From: Pseudomonas delhiensis
Lineage (GTDB): Bacteria; Pseudomonadota; Gammaproteobacteria; Pseudomonadales; Pseudomonadaceae
Direction of reading: 5' to 3'
Assembly: GCF_900187975.1 (NCBI RefSeq)
Contig: NZ_FZPC01000012.1
Location: 124,001-188,000, forward strand
DNA: 64,000 nucleotides
Positions 34,052-42,661 of the stretch are shown in pieces (the first letter of the stretch is position 1; every line of letters starts with the position of its first letter). Both the position numbers and the translations under genes were made by a program. The notes below the pieces were generated by a model that had not been told where the DNA came from, did no database searches, and was given only the letters and a program-made list of their open reading frames with translations.

Positions 34052-34067
34052 CATTAGCGCGCTAATG
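34052..34067. promoter_or_regulatory. Perfect palindromic operator candidate
   Basis: CATTAGCGCGCTAATG is a perfect 16-bp palindrome 25 bp before NlpC copy 2, preceded by another CATTAG (34043). The half-site recurs before copy 1. Confidence 0.55.
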
Positions 34068-34097
34068 TGCCCGCTCGATCGAGGCGATGCAAGTTTT

Positions 34098-34862
34098 TTA
34101 TCGCGAAATGTGACCTATCAGTTGCGGCAGAATGTCTAAGGCTCGACCGACAATTCTCGCATCGACCCTCGTGCTGAGGTCGGTCAGCCCCGGATTCACC
34201 TCGGCGACGAAGCCACCGGCGGCGCGGGTGCGCAGCACCGGCTCGACGATGTAGGGGAAGCTCGCCGTGGTCCCCACCAGCAGCACCACCTCGAAGCCCT
34301 TGCGCAGTTCGCCGTAGAGGCTGTCGATCGCCGCCTCCGGCAACATCTCCTCGAACAGCACCACCGGTGGCCGCAGCACGCCGCCGCAGTCCGCGCAACG
34401 TGGCGGCAGCGGACGCTGCAGGTGCGCCTCCAGCTCATCGCTTTCGGCCCCGCACGACTGGCAGAACAACGGCCGCAGTTCGCCGTGGATCTCGATCAGC
34501 CGCTCCGGCGGCGAGCCGGCCCGGCGATGGAAGCCGTCGATGTTCTGCGTCAGCACCCAGCACCCCGGCTTGCGCCGCTGCAGTTCGGCGATGGCCTCGT
34601 GGCCGGCGTTGGGCGTGGCGGCGAGGCAGGCCCGGCCGAGCTGCGCCAGGTATTTCCAGCACAGCGCCGGGTCGTGCCGCAGCATGGGCCCGGAGATGGC
34701 CGTCTCGATGGCGATGCCTTCCTCGGTCACGCCGTTGTACAGGCCGCCCAGGCCACGGTAGGTGGGCATGCCGGAATCCGCCGAGAGGCCGGCGCCGGTG
34801 ATCACCAGGATGCGCTCGGCGCCCTGCAGGGCGTGGACGAGCGCGGCCATCGAAGCGTCCAT
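34098..34862 (-). CDS. Sir2-family NAD-dependent deacylase
   Basis: 254 residues. VITGAGLSADSGMPTYRGLGG binds NAD, TQNIDGFHRRAG and EIHGELRPLFC give the catalytic His region, and two C-x-x-C pairs (CQSC, CADC) form the structural zinc site. It is a type distinct from CobB in having a shorter N-terminus and MPTYR in place of IPDFR/IPTFR. It removes acyl groups from lysines using NAD. The gene starts 13 nt after ddaR, so the two are probably co-transcribed. Confidence 0.92.
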   Translation of the reverse strand: MDASMAALVHALQGAERILVITGAGLSADSGMPTYRGLGGLYNGVTEEGIAIETAISGPMLRHDPALCWKYLAQLGRACLAATPNAGHEAIAELQRRKPGCWVLTQNIDGFHRRAGSPPERLIEIHGELRPLFCQSCGAESDELEAHLQRPLPPRCADCGGVLRPPVVLFEEMLPEAAIDSLYGELRKGFEVVLLVGTTASFPYIVEPVLRTRAAGGFVAEVNPGLTDLSTRVDARIVGRALDILPQLIGHISR

Positions 34863-34875
34863 GGGGTGGTTCCTG

Positions 34876-36279
34876 TCAGGCTGGCGCGTCGCCAGCGGGT
34901 GGATGCTGCGCGGCGAGGCGTTGCAGGCGCCCCAGCAGCGTGGTGCGCGGGATCCGCAGGCTGGCGGCCGCCTGCGAGAGGTTCCCGCGCGCCCGGCGCA
35001 AGGCCTCTTCTATCAGCTCGCGCTCGTGTTCCGCCAGCCTTTCGCGCAAGCCCATCGCCGGCGCCGCGTCATCGGCCGTGGCGCTGGCCGCCACGTCCTC
35101 CGGCGCTTCGTCGGCGAAGACCACCTCGTCGAGCACCGCGCCAGCCTGGCCATGCAACAGCAGGCTGCGGCGGATCACGTTCTCCAACTGGCGCACGTTG
35201 CCCGGCCAGGCGCAGGCCTGCAGGCGCGCCAGCGCCCGCGGCCCCAGGGCCGTCACCTGCGGGTTCAGGCTGCGTGCATCGCGGCGCACGAAGGCCCGGG
35301 CCAGCAGCTCGACGTCCGCGGGCCGTTCGCGCAGCGGCGGGATGCTCAGGCTACCGACCTCCAGCCGGTAGTAGAGGTCCTCGCGCAGGCGCCCCTCGGC
35401 GATCGCCTGGCGCGGCGCCTGGTTGCTCGCGGCGATCAGGCGCACGTCCGCCTGCATCGGCCGCAGGCCGCCCAGCGGCAGGTAGCTGCCGTCCTGCAGC
35501 ACGCGCAGCAGCTTGCTTTGCAGGGCCATGGGCATGGAGTTGATCTCGTCGAGGAACAGCGTGCCGCCTTCGGCCAGGGCGAACATGCCCTTGCGGTTCT
35601 CGGCGCCGGTGAAGGCGCCGCGGGTGGTGCCGAACAGGGTGCTTTCCAGCAGCGTCTCGGGGATGGCCGCGCAGTTCAGGGCGATCATCGGGCCGCCGCG
35701 CCGCGGGCTCAGGGCATGGGCACGGCGGGCGAAGAGTTCCTTGCCGGTGCCGGTCTCGCCATGGATCAGCAGCGGCAGGTCGGTCGCGGCGAAGATGTCC
35801 AGGCGCTGCAGCTGCCGCAGCAGGCCGGGCGTGACGCTGAGGATCGGCGGGCAGTCCGGCTCGCCGTCCGCGTCGGCGCCCTCCGCCACCACCTCGCCCA
35901 CCTCCATCGCCCCGAGCAGTTGACCCTCGCGGCCGTGCAGCGGGATCGCCCGGTGCCGGTACTGCAGCAGCTCGCCGCCGGCGCCGACGTAGGCCTGCAG
36001 CGTATCGATGGATGGCCGCCCCTGGGCCAGGCAGCGCAGCAGGGTGCTCTGCCCGGCCGGCAGCCAGGGCGCGCTCTGCAGCACGTGCATGCCCAGCGCC
36101 TGCCGGGGGTCGAGACCGTCGAGCAGGCCACTGGCCCGGTTGTAGTAGACGAAGCGCCCCTGGGTATCGACCACCGTGACCGGTTGCCGCAGCCCGTCGA
36201 AGATCGGCGCCAGGCTGTCCACCAGCCAGCGCAATTCATCCTTTTCCGCAGGAACCGTCGCATTTTCGACAATAGCCAT
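34876..36279 (-). CDS. ddaR: Sigma-54-dependent activator of methylarginine catabolism
   Basis: 467 residues. An N-terminal PAS-like sensor (about 20-130; VTVVDTQGRFVYYNRASGLLDG) precedes the AAA+ domain with Walker A GETGTGKE (174-181) and sigma-54 contact loop GAFTGA (221-226). A Fis-type helix-turn-helix ends the protein (RARGNLSQAAASLRIPRTTL). It is divergent from ddaH, which has a consensus sigma-54 promoter, matching PA1196/DdaR of P. aeruginosa. It should sense methylarginines and switch on ddaH. RocR-type arginine regulators have the same layout. Confidence 0.88.
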   Translation of the reverse strand: MAIVENATVPAEKDELRWLVDSLAPIFDGLRQPVTVVDTQGRFVYYNRASGLLDGLDPRQALGMHVLQSAPWLPAGQSTLLRCLAQGRPSIDTLQAYVGAGGELLQYRHRAIPLHGREGQLLGAMEVGEVVAEGADADGEPDCPPILSVTPGLLRQLQRLDIFAATDLPLLIHGETGTGKELFARRAHALSPRRGGPMIALNCAAIPETLLESTLFGTTRGAFTGAENRKGMFALAEGGTLFLDEINSMPMALQSKLLRVLQDGSYLPLGGLRPMQADVRLIAASNQAPRQAIAEGRLREDLYYRLEVGSLSIPPLRERPADVELLARAFVRRDARSLNPQVTALGPRALARLQACAWPGNVRQLENVIRRSLLLHGQAGAVLDEVVFADEAPEDVAASATADDAAPAMGLRERLAEHERELIEEALRRARGNLSQAAASLRIPRTTLLGRLQRLAAQHPPAGDAPA

Positions 36280-36333
36280 GGCAGCCCAGCCCTTCCTATC
36301 CGTCCGGATTTCGACAACCGTCCCAGTTTCGAC
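36264..36333. promoter_or_regulatory. Three TTTCGAC repeats, candidate DdaR sites
   Basis: TTTCGAC occurs at 36264-36270, 36309-36315 and 36327-36333, all on the plus strand, 75-145 bp before the sigma-54 promoter. The last lies in near-palindrome TTTCGACGAAA. Spacing of the last two is 18 bp. This is where an enhancer-binding protein should bind. Confidence 0.45.
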
Positions 36334-36406
36334 GAAAACGCGCGAGCCCGCACCGCCCCCGGTCAACGCCGGGCCAGCAAAACCGTCATCGACGCGCCGG
36401 CCCGCC

Positions 36407-36422
36407 TGGCCCATGCCTTGCA
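36407..36422 (+). promoter_or_regulatory. Sigma-54 promoter of ddaH
   Basis: TGGCCCATGCCTTGCA has the invariant GG and GC separated by exactly 10 nt, fitting TGGCAC-N5-TTGC. It lies 35 nt before the ddaH ATG, leaving a short leader with the ribosome site AAGAGGAAA. Confidence 0.85.
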
Positions 36423-36456
36423 ACGTGACGAGCATCCACCTGCAAGAGGAAACGCC

Positions 36457-37221
36457 ATGTTCAAGCACATCATCGCCCGCACCCCGGCCAGCAGCCTGGT
36501 CGACGGCCTGACCTCCAGCCACCTGGGCAAGCCGGACTTCGCCAGGGCCCTGGAGCAGCACAACGCCTACATCCGCGCACTGCAGACCTGCGACGTGGAC
36601 ATCACCCTGCTGCCGCCGGACGAGCGCTTCCCCGACTCGGTGTTCGTCGAGGACCCGGTGCTCTGCACCTCGCGCTGCGCCATCATCACCCGCCCCGGCG
36701 CCGAGTCGCGGCGCGGCGAGACCGCGATCATCGAGCAGACCATCCAGCGCTTCTACCCGGGCAAGGTCGAGCGCATCGAGGCGCCCGGCACGGTCGAGGC
36801 CGGCGACATCATGATGGTCGGCGAGCACTTCTACATCGGCGAATCGGCGCGCACCAACGCCGAGGGCGCCCGGCAGATGATCGCCCTGCTCGAGAAGCAC
36901 GGCTTCACCGGCTCGGTGGTGCGCCTGGAAAAGGTGCTGCACCTGAAGACCGGGCTGGCCTACCTGGAGCACGGCAACCTGCTGGCCGCCGGCGAGTTCA
37001 TCAGCAAGCCGGAGTTCCAGCACCTGAACATCGTCGAGATCCCCGAGGAAGAGGCCTATGCGGCCAACTGCATCTGGGTCAACGAGCGGGTGATCATGCC
37101 CGCCGGCTACCCGCGGACGCGGCAGAAGATCGCCGACCTCGGCTACCGGGTGATCGAGGTCGACACCTCCGAGTACCGCAAGATCGACGGCGGCGTCAGC
37201 TGCATGTCCCTGCGCTTCTGA
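36457..37221 (+). CDS. ddaH: NG,NG-dimethylarginine dimethylaminohydrolase
   Basis: 254 residues, exactly the length of the P. aeruginosa enzyme. It hydrolyses mono- and dimethylarginine to citrulline and methylamines. The known catalytic residues fall at the same numbers: Glu114 (GTVEAGD), His162 (VLHLKTGL) and nucleophile Cys249 (GGVSCMS). Expression is predicted to depend on sigma-54 and DdaR. The permease downstream probably imports the substrate. Confidence 0.96.
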   Translation: MFKHIIARTPASSLVDGLTSSHLGKPDFARALEQHNAYIRALQTCDVDITLLPPDERFPDSVFVEDPVLCTSRCAIITRPGAESRRGETAIIEQTIQRFYPGKVERIEAPGTVEAGDIMMVGEHFYIGESARTNAEGARQMIALLEKHGFTGSVVRLEKVLHLKTGLAYLEHGNLLAAGEFISKPEFQHLNIVEIPEEEAYAANCIWVNERVIMPAGYPRTRQKIADLGYRVIEVDTSEYRKIDGGVSCMSLRF

Positions 37222-37294
37222 TCGGCCGCCCTGCCGGCGGGCCCTGCGGCCCGTCGACGCCGGCGCGGGCCCCCTCCCCTTCGCCGGCGCTCAC

Positions 37295-37318
37295 GCGTGG
37301 CGGCCCCCGCCGCCACGC
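37295..37318. repeat. Inverted repeat between ddaH and permease
   Basis: GCGTGGCGGC and GCCGCCACGC pair perfectly around CCCC. No T-run follows. It could be an mRNA processing or partial termination site inside the operon. Confidence 0.6.
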
Positions 37319-37345
37319 CACCGGTTGCCGTCTCGGAGGCGCAAG

Positions 37346-38761
37346 ATGTCGATTTCGGATAAAGGAAAGCTGGGCCTGCCGGCGCTGACCGCCCTGGTGG
37401 TGGGCGGTATCATCGGCAGCGGTATCTTCAGCCTGCCGCAAAACATGGCCGAAGGCGCCGGCGCCGGGGCCATCCTCATCGCCTGGGGCATCACCTTCGT
37501 CGGCATGCTGACGCTGACGCGGGTGTTCCAGTGGCTGTCGACCACCTGCCCGGAGCTGGACGACGGCGTCTACGGCTACGCCCGCGAGGGCTTCGGCGAG
37601 TACCTGGGCTTCAACGCCGCCTGGGGCTACTGGATTTCCGCCTGGGTCGGCAACGCCGGCTACCTGGTGGTGCTGTTCAGCGCCCTGGGCTCGTTCGGCG
37701 CGCTGGCCTTCTTCGGCGACGGCACCACCTGGCCGGCGCTGCTCGGCGAGCTGGCGGTGCTCTGGCTGATGCACGCCTTCGTCCTGCACGGGGTGCACAA
37801 CGCGGCCATCACCAATGCCATCGTCACCCTGGCCAAGGTGGTGCCCATCGCCCTGTTCATCCTCTGCGTCGCCCTGGCGTTCCGCGTCGAGGTGTTCCGC
37901 CTGGACTTCTGGGGCAGTCCGGCGCTGGGCAACATCACCCGCCAGGTGGAAACCACCATGCTGTACACCGTGTGGGTCTTCCTCGGCATCGAGAGCGCCA
38001 CCGTCTACGCCAGCCACGCGCGGCGCGCGGCCGACGTCAGCCGGGCCACCCTGCTCGGTTTCGTCATCACCCTGCTGTTGCTGGTCTGCGTCTCGGTGCT
38101 GTCGCTGGGGGTGGTACCGCAGCACGAACTGGCGCAGATGAAGAACCCGTCGATGGCCCAGGTGATGGCGGCCGCCGTCGGGCCCTGGGGCGCCACGCTG
38201 ATCAACATCGGGCTGATCGTCTCGGTGGGCGGCGCACTGCTGGCCTGGACCATGCTGGCGGTGGAGATGCTCTACCTGGCCGGCCGCGGCGAAGGACACA
38301 CCGCGCCGGCGCTGTTCGGCAGGACCAATGCGGTCGACACGCCCGCCCCGGCGCTCTGGCTGACCAGCACGCTGATCTCGGTACTGCTGCTGATCGCCTT
38401 CCTCAACGCCTCGGGCTACAACGCGCTGATCCAACTGGCCACCTCGATGGCGCTGATCCCCTACCTGCTGTGCGCCGGCTTCTGCCTCAGGCGCGTGCTG
38501 CGCCAGCCCACCCCGGCGCTGCTGGCGATGGCGACGCTGGGCACGGTCTATGGCGTCTGGCTGCTCTACGCCGCCGGCCTGAAGTACCTGCTGCTGTCGA
38601 TGATCCTCTACGCCCCGGGGCTGGGCTTCTTCGTCCGCGCCCGGCGCCAGCGCGGCCTGGCGGCCTTCGGCAACGCCGGCGAACGGGCGCTGGGCGCGCT
38701 GGTGCTGGTCCTGGCGCTGGTGGCGCTGTGGATGGTCGGCAGCGGCCGGCTGGGGCTCTAG
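37346..38761 (+). CDS. APC-family basic amino-acid permease/antiporter
   Basis: 471 residues, about 12 to 13 membrane helices. GLPALTALVVGGIIGSGIFSLP is the APC helix-1 motif (GSGIF) seen in arginine/ornithine antiporters such as ArcD. LGIESATVYASHARRAADVSRAT is typical of the basic amino-acid/polyamine antiporter group. The ATG at 37346 follows GGAGG. Its place behind ddaH (PA1194 in PAO1) suggests uptake of methylarginines or exchange with citrulline. The stop overlaps the convergent glycosylase-like gene by 3 nt. Confidence 0.85.
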   Translation: MSISDKGKLGLPALTALVVGGIIGSGIFSLPQNMAEGAGAGAILIAWGITFVGMLTLTRVFQWLSTTCPELDDGVYGYAREGFGEYLGFNAAWGYWISAWVGNAGYLVVLFSALGSFGALAFFGDGTTWPALLGELAVLWLMHAFVLHGVHNAAITNAIVTLAKVVPIALFILCVALAFRVEVFRLDFWGSPALGNITRQVETTMLYTVWVFLGIESATVYASHARRAADVSRATLLGFVITLLLLVCVSVLSLGVVPQHELAQMKNPSMAQVMAAAVGPWGATLINIGLIVSVGGALLAWTMLAVEMLYLAGRGEGHTAPALFGRTNAVDTPAPALWLTSTLISVLLLIAFLNASGYNALIQLATSMALIPYLLCAGFCLRRVLRQPTPALLAMATLGTVYGVWLLYAAGLKYLLLSMILYAPGLGFFVRARRQRGLAAFGNAGERALGALVLVLALVALWMVGSGRLGL

Positions 38762-39429
38762 TGGTTGACGGTGTACGACAACATCATCGAGAGCTGGCAC
38801 AGCGGCCGGCCGCTCTGCTCGTGCCAGGCGTTGAAGGCGGCCTGCACGGCGGCGAGGTCCTTCTGGCTGGTGGGCGCCTTGTCGATGACTTCCTGGGCCT
38901 TGAGCGCGGCGACCACGTCGTCGGAGGGAATGAAGGTGTCCTTGCCGGCCATGCGCAGGAAGCGCGGCGCCGACAGCCCGCCCAACTGGTTGCCGCGCTT
39001 GGCCAGCAGCTTCCACAGGCCGACGATGTCGGTCACCGGCCAGTCCGCCAGCAGCTTGCCGAAGCTGCCATGCTCATGGGCGATGTCGAGGACCATCTGG
39101 GCGTTGCGCGGCACGCTCTTGAGCTTGCCCAGGTGGCGGATCAGGCGGGTGTCCTGCATCAGGTTCTCCAGGCGTTCGCCGCCCATGAGCACCACCTTGT
39201 GCGGGTCGAAGCCGAAGAACACTTCCTCGAAGGCCGGCCACTTGGCGTCCACCAGGCTGTGCTTGAGGCCGGCGCGGAAGATGCGCAGGCTGATCAGCGA
39301 CAGGTAGCGGTCATCGCTCACCGCGGCCAGTTCGGCCGGGCTCTTGGGCTGCGGCAGGCGCGCTTCCAGCGCCGCCACCGAGCCGAAGCGGTTCAGGCAG
39401 TATTCGTGCAGCCATTGGTAGTCGCGCAT
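38758..39429 (-). CDS. DNA-3-methyladenine glycosylase I-like protein
   Basis: 223 residues of the HhH-type glycosylase superfamily, distantly like Tag. LSLISLRIFRAGLKHSLVDAKWPAFEEVFFGFD is family-typical (Tag: ILRKRENYRRAF-type helix replaced). The four Cys/His zinc ligands of E. coli Tag are not visible as a set, so activity on 3-methyladenine is not assured. It follows ttcA by 13 nt on the same strand and is likely co-transcribed. Confidence 0.75.
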   Translation of the reverse strand: MRDYQWLHEYCLNRFGSVAALEARLPQPKSPAELAAVSDDRYLSLISLRIFRAGLKHSLVDAKWPAFEEVFFGFDPHKVVLMGGERLENLMQDTRLIRHLGKLKSVPRNAQMVLDIAHEHGSFGKLLADWPVTDIVGLWKLLAKRGNQLGGLSAPRFLRMAGKDTFIPSDDVVAALKAQEVIDKAPTSQKDLAAVQAAFNAWHEQSGRPLCQLSMMLSYTVNH

Positions 39430-39442
39430 CGCCCTTCCTTTA

Positions 39443-40270
39443 TTACAGGTTCATCACGTCGACGAAGCGCGGCGTGGCGTTGTCGTCGATGCGCAGGCTG
39501 GCGAAGTCGAACAGGTTGCGGTCGGCCAGCTGCGAGGGCACCACGTTCTGCAGGGCGCGGAACATGATTTCGGTGCGGCCGGGGGTCTTGCGCTCCCACT
39601 CCAGCAGCATCTCCTTGACCACCTGGCGCTGCAGGTTCTCCTGCGAGCCGCAGAGGTTGCAGGGGATGATCGGGAATGCCTTGAGCTGCGAGTAGGCCTC
39701 GATGTCCTTCTCGTTGCAGTAGGCCAGCGGGCGGATCACCACGTTGCGGCCGTCGTCGGACAGCAGCTTGGGCGGCATGGCCTTGAGGGTGCCGCCGTAG
39801 AACATGTTGAGGAAGAAGGTCTCGAGGATGTCGTCGCGGTGGTGCCCCAGCGCCATCTTGGTCGCGCCTATCTCGTCGGCGTAGGTGTAGAGGGTGCCGC
39901 GGCGCAGGCGCGAGCACAGCGAGCAGGTGGTCTTGCCCTCGGGGATCTTCTCCTTCACCACCGAGTAGGTGTCCTTCTCGATGATGTGGTACTGCACGCC
40001 GATGGATTCCAGGTAGGCCGGCAGCACGTGCTCGGGGAAGCCGGGCTGCTTCTGGTCCATGTTCACCGCGACTATCTCGAACTGGATGGGCGCGACCTTC
40101 TGCAGGTACAGCAGGACGTCGAGCAGGGTGTAGCTGTCCTTGCCGCCGGACAGGCAGACCATGACCTTGTCGCCGTCCTCGATCATGTTGAAGTCGGCGA
40201 TGGCCTCGCCGACCTGGCGGCGCAGGCGTTTCTGCAGTTTGTTCTGGTTGACCGAAAGGGTACTGGCCAT
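39443..40270 (-). CDS. ttcA: tRNA 2-thiocytidine synthase TtcA
   Basis: 275 residues. The PP-loop [12 protein letters not shown] (41-46 core) adenylates C32 of certain tRNAs. Cys116 and Cys119 (TTCSLCS) and Cys204/Cys207 (IIPCNLCGS) provide the iron-sulfur cluster ligands and family pairs. It thiolates cytidine 32 in the anticodon loop. The start [20 protein letters not shown] is well conserved. Confidence 0.96.
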   Translation of the reverse strand: MASTLSVNQNKLQKRLRRQVGEAIADFNMIEDGDKVMVCLSGGKDSYTLLDVLLYLQKVAPIQFEIVAVNMDQKQPGFPEHVLPAYLESIGVQYHIIEKDTYSVVKEKIPEGKTTCSLCSRLRRGTLYTYADEIGATKMALGHHRDDILETFFLNMFYGGTLKAMPPKLLSDDGRNVVIRPLAYCNEKDIEAYSQLKAFPIIPCNLCGSQENLQRQVVKEMLLEWERKTPGRTEIMFRALQNVVPSQLADRNLFDFASLRIDDNATPRFVDVMNL

Positions 40271-40353
40271 GGTGCTGTGGAATCCGGGGGGAAGACGAAA
40301 AGCTGGTTATTTTACGCGCACCCCGCCTTCATCGGTAGCCTGATGCTAGGCTC

Positions 40354-40956
40354 ATGCCCATGACTTGCGACCTCGACGCCCGCCTCGACCTCGCCGGGCA
40401 GTTGCTCGAACTGCTGCGCGAGGCCCCCGAAGGCCTCTCCGAATACCAGCTGATCCAGCAGCTGAAGGCGCGGCATTCCACGCACATCCCGCACCTGCCG
40501 CTGCTGGACAAGCTGGTGTTGTTCCGTACCCACTTCCTGGTGTTCAACGCCCTCTACCGCCTGCGCGATGAGCTTTGCGCCGAAGAAGCCGGCTTCCTGC
40601 AGATCGGCCCGCTGCAGATCCGCCTGCTGCCCTGGCAGAGCGGCGCGCCGGGCCTGGTGGAAAGCGACCCGCTGCGCGCCTACTACCTGGACGAGAGCAA
40701 CCTGCGCGACACCACCGAGCGCGACGTGGAGAAGCTGCTGGAGAGCTTCTGGACGCGCATGCAAGGCGATGGCGAGAAGGCCGCCGCGCTAGCGCTGTTC
40801 GAGCTGGAGGACGGCCCCGTGGACTACGCGCTGATCAAGCTGCGCTACCGCCAGCTGGTCAGCCAGCACCACCCGGACCGCGGCGGCAGCACCACGCGCC
40901 TGCAGTCGATCAACAAGGCGATGGAAATTCTCGAGCGCTATTACAGCCGCCCATGA
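40354..40956 (+). CDS. DnaJ-related protein with C-terminal J domain
   Basis: 200 residues. The N-terminal 140 residues match the DNAJ_related domain (LDLAGQLLELLREAPEGLSEYQLIQQL; HIPHLPLLDKLVLFRTHFLVFNALYRLRD). A short C-terminal J domain follows, with the essential HPD in QHHPDRGGS. It should stimulate an Hsp70, client unknown. ATG 40360 is an equally possible start two codons in. It is divergent from ttcA. Confidence 0.85.
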   Translation: MPMTCDLDARLDLAGQLLELLREAPEGLSEYQLIQQLKARHSTHIPHLPLLDKLVLFRTHFLVFNALYRLRDELCAEEAGFLQIGPLQIRLLPWQSGAPGLVESDPLRAYYLDESNLRDTTERDVEKLLESFWTRMQGDGEKAAALALFELEDGPVDYALIKLRYRQLVSQHHPDRGGSTTRLQSINKAMEILERYYSRP

Positions 40957-41117
40957 AGCTCCGATTTGCTCTAACCCCAGGCAGGACGCGGCCTTGGGGC
41001 CTTTCCTATACTGCGACACAAGGTCGCACGAGTCTGACGGGCACCGGAAGGCGCTGTCCACGCGTCCCCGGCGCGGCGCTGGGAGGCGGCCTGCATAATA
41101 ACGAGGAGGTTGCCGAG

Positions 41118-41714
41118 ATGATCCATCATGTGTGGGGGCTCTTCACCCATCCCGATCAGGAATGGCAGGAAATCCGCGGCGAAGAAGAAAGCATCAGCCA
41201 CATGTACCTGACCCATGTGCTGATATTGGCTGCCATCCCGGTCATCTGCGCCTACATTGGCACCACCCAGGTGGGTTGGGTGCTGGGCAGCGCGGGACCG
41301 GTCAAGTTGACACCGGCGAGCGCGATCCAGCTCACCGTGCTCACCTACCTGGCGATGCTCGCCGGCGTCGCCGTCATGGGCGCCTTCATCCACTGGATGG
41401 CGCGTACCTACGACGCCACCCCGAGCATGACCCAGTGCATAGTCTTCGCCGCCTACACGGCGACCCCGCTGTTCATCGGCGGCGTGGCCGCGCTCTACCC
41501 GCACCTGTGGCTGGGCATGGTCATAGGCACCGCGGCGATCTGCTACACGGTCTACCTGCTCTACGTCGGCATCCCGACCTTCATGAACATTCCCAAGGAC
41601 GAAGGCTTCCTGTTCTCCAGTTCGGTGCTGGCGGTGGGCCTGGTGGTGCTGGTGGCGATGATCGCGCTGTCGGTGATCCTCTGGGGCAGCGGCGTGGGAC
41701 CGGAATATACCTGA
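41118..41714 (+). CDS. Yip1-family inner-membrane protein
   Basis: 198 residues with about five membrane helices (near 30-50, 70-95, 108-130, 135-155, 172-190). It starts MIHHVWGLFTHPDQEWQEIRGE, typical of bacterial Yip1/YIP1-domain proteins, and the W-x-x-I pattern precedes helix 1. ATG 41118 follows GAGGAGG. Function is unknown; bacterial Yip1 proteins lack assigned roles. A strong terminator follows. Confidence 0.85.
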   Translation: MIHHVWGLFTHPDQEWQEIRGEEESISHMYLTHVLILAAIPVICAYIGTTQVGWVLGSAGPVKLTPASAIQLTVLTYLAMLAGVAVMGAFIHWMARTYDATPSMTQCIVFAAYTATPLFIGGVAALYPHLWLGMVIGTAAICYTVYLLYVGIPTFMNIPKDEGFLFSSSVLAVGLVVLVAMIALSVILWGSGVGPEYT

Positions 41715-41734
41715 GGCTTGACTGGCGAATGCAG

Positions 41735-41762
41735 ACCGGGCCCTGGGGGCCCGGTTTTCGTT
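41735..41762 (+). terminator. Rho-independent terminator after Yip1 gene
   Basis: ACCGGGCCC and GGGCCCGGT form a 9-bp stem with a 3-nt loop followed by TTTCGTTT. Confidence 0.9.
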
Positions 41763-41812
41763 TGTGGAGGGTCGGTTTCTGGCTTGGCCACAGAGTGCTG
41801 TCGAAGTCCGCA

Positions 41813-41970
41813 ACCCTCTCCCCAGCCCTCTCCCTGAAGGGAGAGGGAGCTTGTCCGTACCGGCTGGTGGGCATGGTTTCAACCTGAACCTTCGCCTCCA
41901 ACTGACGCCGAAACATCCAACCCCACCGAACGGTCCCCTCTCCCTTCAGGGAGAGGGTTAGGGAGAGGGA
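41813..41970. repeat. Paired GGGAGAGGG palindromes
   Basis: Two inverted copies of the CCCTCTCCCT/AGGGAGAGGG palindrome (41826-41847 and 41936-41957) with extra CTCTCCC half-units outside. The 443-nt gap 41715-42157 holds only the terminator, this pair and one REP; I see no gene in it. Confidence 0.85.
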
Positions 41971-42009
41971 GCGGTGTGCCAAGCCAAACAGGAATAACAG
42001 GGAAGCGCC

Positions 42010-42033
42010 GTTCGCGAGCAAGCTCGCTCCTAC
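42010..42033. repeat. REP element
   Basis: GTTCGCGAGCAAGCTCGC unit identical to the hrpA copies, 125 bp before sprT. Confidence 0.85.
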
Positions 42034-42157
42034 GCAGAGCAACCTGCCAGCCTTGCCTGAAACTCCGCCCGGCTTGCCCGAACCTGCACGACAGACGAGC
42101 GGCCTGCACAACGCCCGCAGCTCCGGCATAATCGGCAGCCGCCGGAGAAAATACTGT

Positions 42158-42655
42158 ATGCCCGAACAGCTCAACGCCCGTGTCGAAGCCTGCTACCAGA
42201 TGGCAGAAGGCTTCTTCCAGCGCCGCTTCCCGCGCCCGGAAGTGAGCTTCCGCCTGCGCGGGCAGAAGGCCGGGGTGGCGCACCTGGACGAGAACCTGCT
42301 GCGCTTCAACCCCCAGCTCTACCGCGAGAACCGCGAGCACTTCCTCAAGCAGACCGTGGCCCACGAGGTCGCCCACCTGATCGCCCACCAGATGTTCGGC
42401 CCGCGCATCCGCCCCCATGGCGAGGAATGGCAGCTGATCATGCGCGGCGTCTATGGCCTGCCGCCGGACCGCTGCCACACCTACGAGGTCAAGCGGCGCC
42501 GCGCCACGCGCTACATCTACCGCTGCCGCTGCGACGAGAACCCCGACTTCCCCTTCTCCGCCCAGCGCCACAACCTGGTGGCCCAGGGCCGCCGCTACTA
42601 CTGCCGGCGCTGCCGCACCACCCTGGTGTTCACCGGCGAAGTGGTGCGCGAGTAA
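42158..42655 (+). CDS. sprT: SprT-family zinc metalloprotease-like protein
   Basis: 165 residues. The zinc site is HEVAHLIAH (about residues 68-76). A C-terminal zinc ribbon is formed by CRC ... CRRC (YRCRCDENPD, YYCRRCRTTL). SprT-like domains occur in DNA-protein crosslink proteases (Spartan), while the bacterial role is unclear. ATG 42158 is preceded by CGGAG. It is convergent with the CoA-transferase gene, 6 nt apart. Confidence 0.92.
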   Translation: MPEQLNARVEACYQMAEGFFQRRFPRPEVSFRLRGQKAGVAHLDENLLRFNPQLYRENREHFLKQTVAHEVAHLIAHQMFGPRIRPHGEEWQLIMRGVYGLPPDRCHTYEVKRRRATRYIYRCRCDENPDFPFSAQRHNLVAQGRRYYCRRCRTTLVFTGEVVRE

Positions 42656-42661
42656 GCCCCT

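Noticed and set aside
41813-42033. CRISPR array or phage attachment site
   Set aside because: The repeats are inverted palindromes of two families with irregular spacing, no equal spacers and no cas or integrase gene nearby.
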